Below, one piece after another: positions 63,557 to 64,000 of a stretch of DNA of 64,000 nt; the first letter of the stretch is position 1, and each line of letters starts with the position of its first letter. Origin of the DNA: Antedon mediterranea (lineage: Eukaryota; Echinodermata; Crinoidea; Comatulida; Antedonidae); contig NC_092670.1 in NCBI RefSeq assembly GCF_964355755.1, forward strand, positions 19,529,201 to 19,593,200, written 5' to 3'. Both the position numbers and the translations under genes were made by a program. Below the pieces are notes generated by a model. The model was not told where the DNA came from. It made no database searches and saw nothing but the letters and a program-made list of their open reading frames with translations.

Positions 63557-64000
63557 GTTAGTACACTTGATATATATCAGTAGATTTTGATGGTTTAAAA
63601 AAAAAATAATAATTTACCAATCCTAGTGTCCTGTGATTTGACAATTATGCTTAGCAAAAAAATCTATGATTTTGTTTAAGTCAATTTTGTTCTCTCATGA
63701 ATTGGATTCATATAAGGTAATTGAACTTGCTTGATAAATTAAGGTTTAATTTTTCACACGAGAATTTCTTAACTAAAAAAAAATCCAGTCCTGGCCATTT
63801 CTGATATCCAGCTTTATAGTTAACTTAGCCTAAAGGCCAATTTACACAGACACGATTGGAAACGGTAAAAAACTCTGAAGATTCTCTATCTATCCTGAGC
63901 AGAAACATAGATTCTATATTTTTAGTAAACCGTTACCACTCATCTGTGTAAATTGGCCTTACAGAATGATCATGCATTTTAAAAGCTATGATTTAGTGTT

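Overview
The window is animal nuclear DNA: AT-rich, with multi-exon genes joined by GT-AG introns, a ribosomal-protein gene that hosts snoRNAs in its introns, and dense repeats (MITEs, tRNA-derived SINEs, non-LTR retrotransposon tails, Helitron-like and Penelope-like pieces, minisatellites, large hairpins). The genes resemble those of deuterostomes. The SINE tails and the abundance of the TAGGCCTA motif suggest a marine invertebrate, possibly an echinoderm; the species cannot be fixed from the sequence.

Layout. 1-5.2 kb: minus strand, the 5' half of a divergent PP1-type protein phosphatase gene whose 3' half lies off the left edge. 5.2-17.6 kb: no confident gene; a 21-bp minisatellite, a TTAA-flanked MITE, a non-LTR reverse-transcriptase tail, a Helitron-like element and several hairpins. 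17.6-19.0 kb: minus strand, an intronless heparan sulfate 3-O-sulfotransferase-like gene. 19-29.6 kb: gene-poor, dominated on the right by two inverted copies of a 0.8-kb element built from TTGCGCAA palindromes. 29.6-33.7 kb: plus strand, complete 10-exon DUS1L (tRNA-dihydrouridine synthase). 35.9-44.0 kb: minus strand, complete 10-exon TXNDC11 homologue. 44.4-48.2 kb: plus strand, complete 9-exon RPL3, divergent from TXNDC11 across about 430 bp, with two near-identical C/D snoRNAs in introns 5 and 7 whose D-box guide matches the SNORD83 target in 18S rRNA. 48.2-56.3 kb: no coding gene seen; inverted copy of the Helitron-like element and another reverse-transcriptase tail. 56.3-64 kb: plus strand, the first nine coding exons of a TMC (transmembrane channel-like) gene that runs off the right edge, with SINEs, a Penelope-like fragment and tandem partial duplications of one exon inside its introns.

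The genes do not form one pathway. DUS1L, RPL3 and the snoRNAs all serve translation. TXNDC11 is an ER thioredoxin-family membrane protein, the sulfotransferase is a Golgi heparan-sulfate enzyme and TMC is a membrane channel. Exon boundaries were derived by hand from splice signals and reading phase; every junction listed keeps frame. The most notable observations are the duplicated SNORD83-like snoRNAs, a hammerhead-ribozyme-like core in the Penelope-like repeats, two transposon insertions for which a related empty site is also present in the window, and active-site changes in TXNDC11 and the sulfotransferase.
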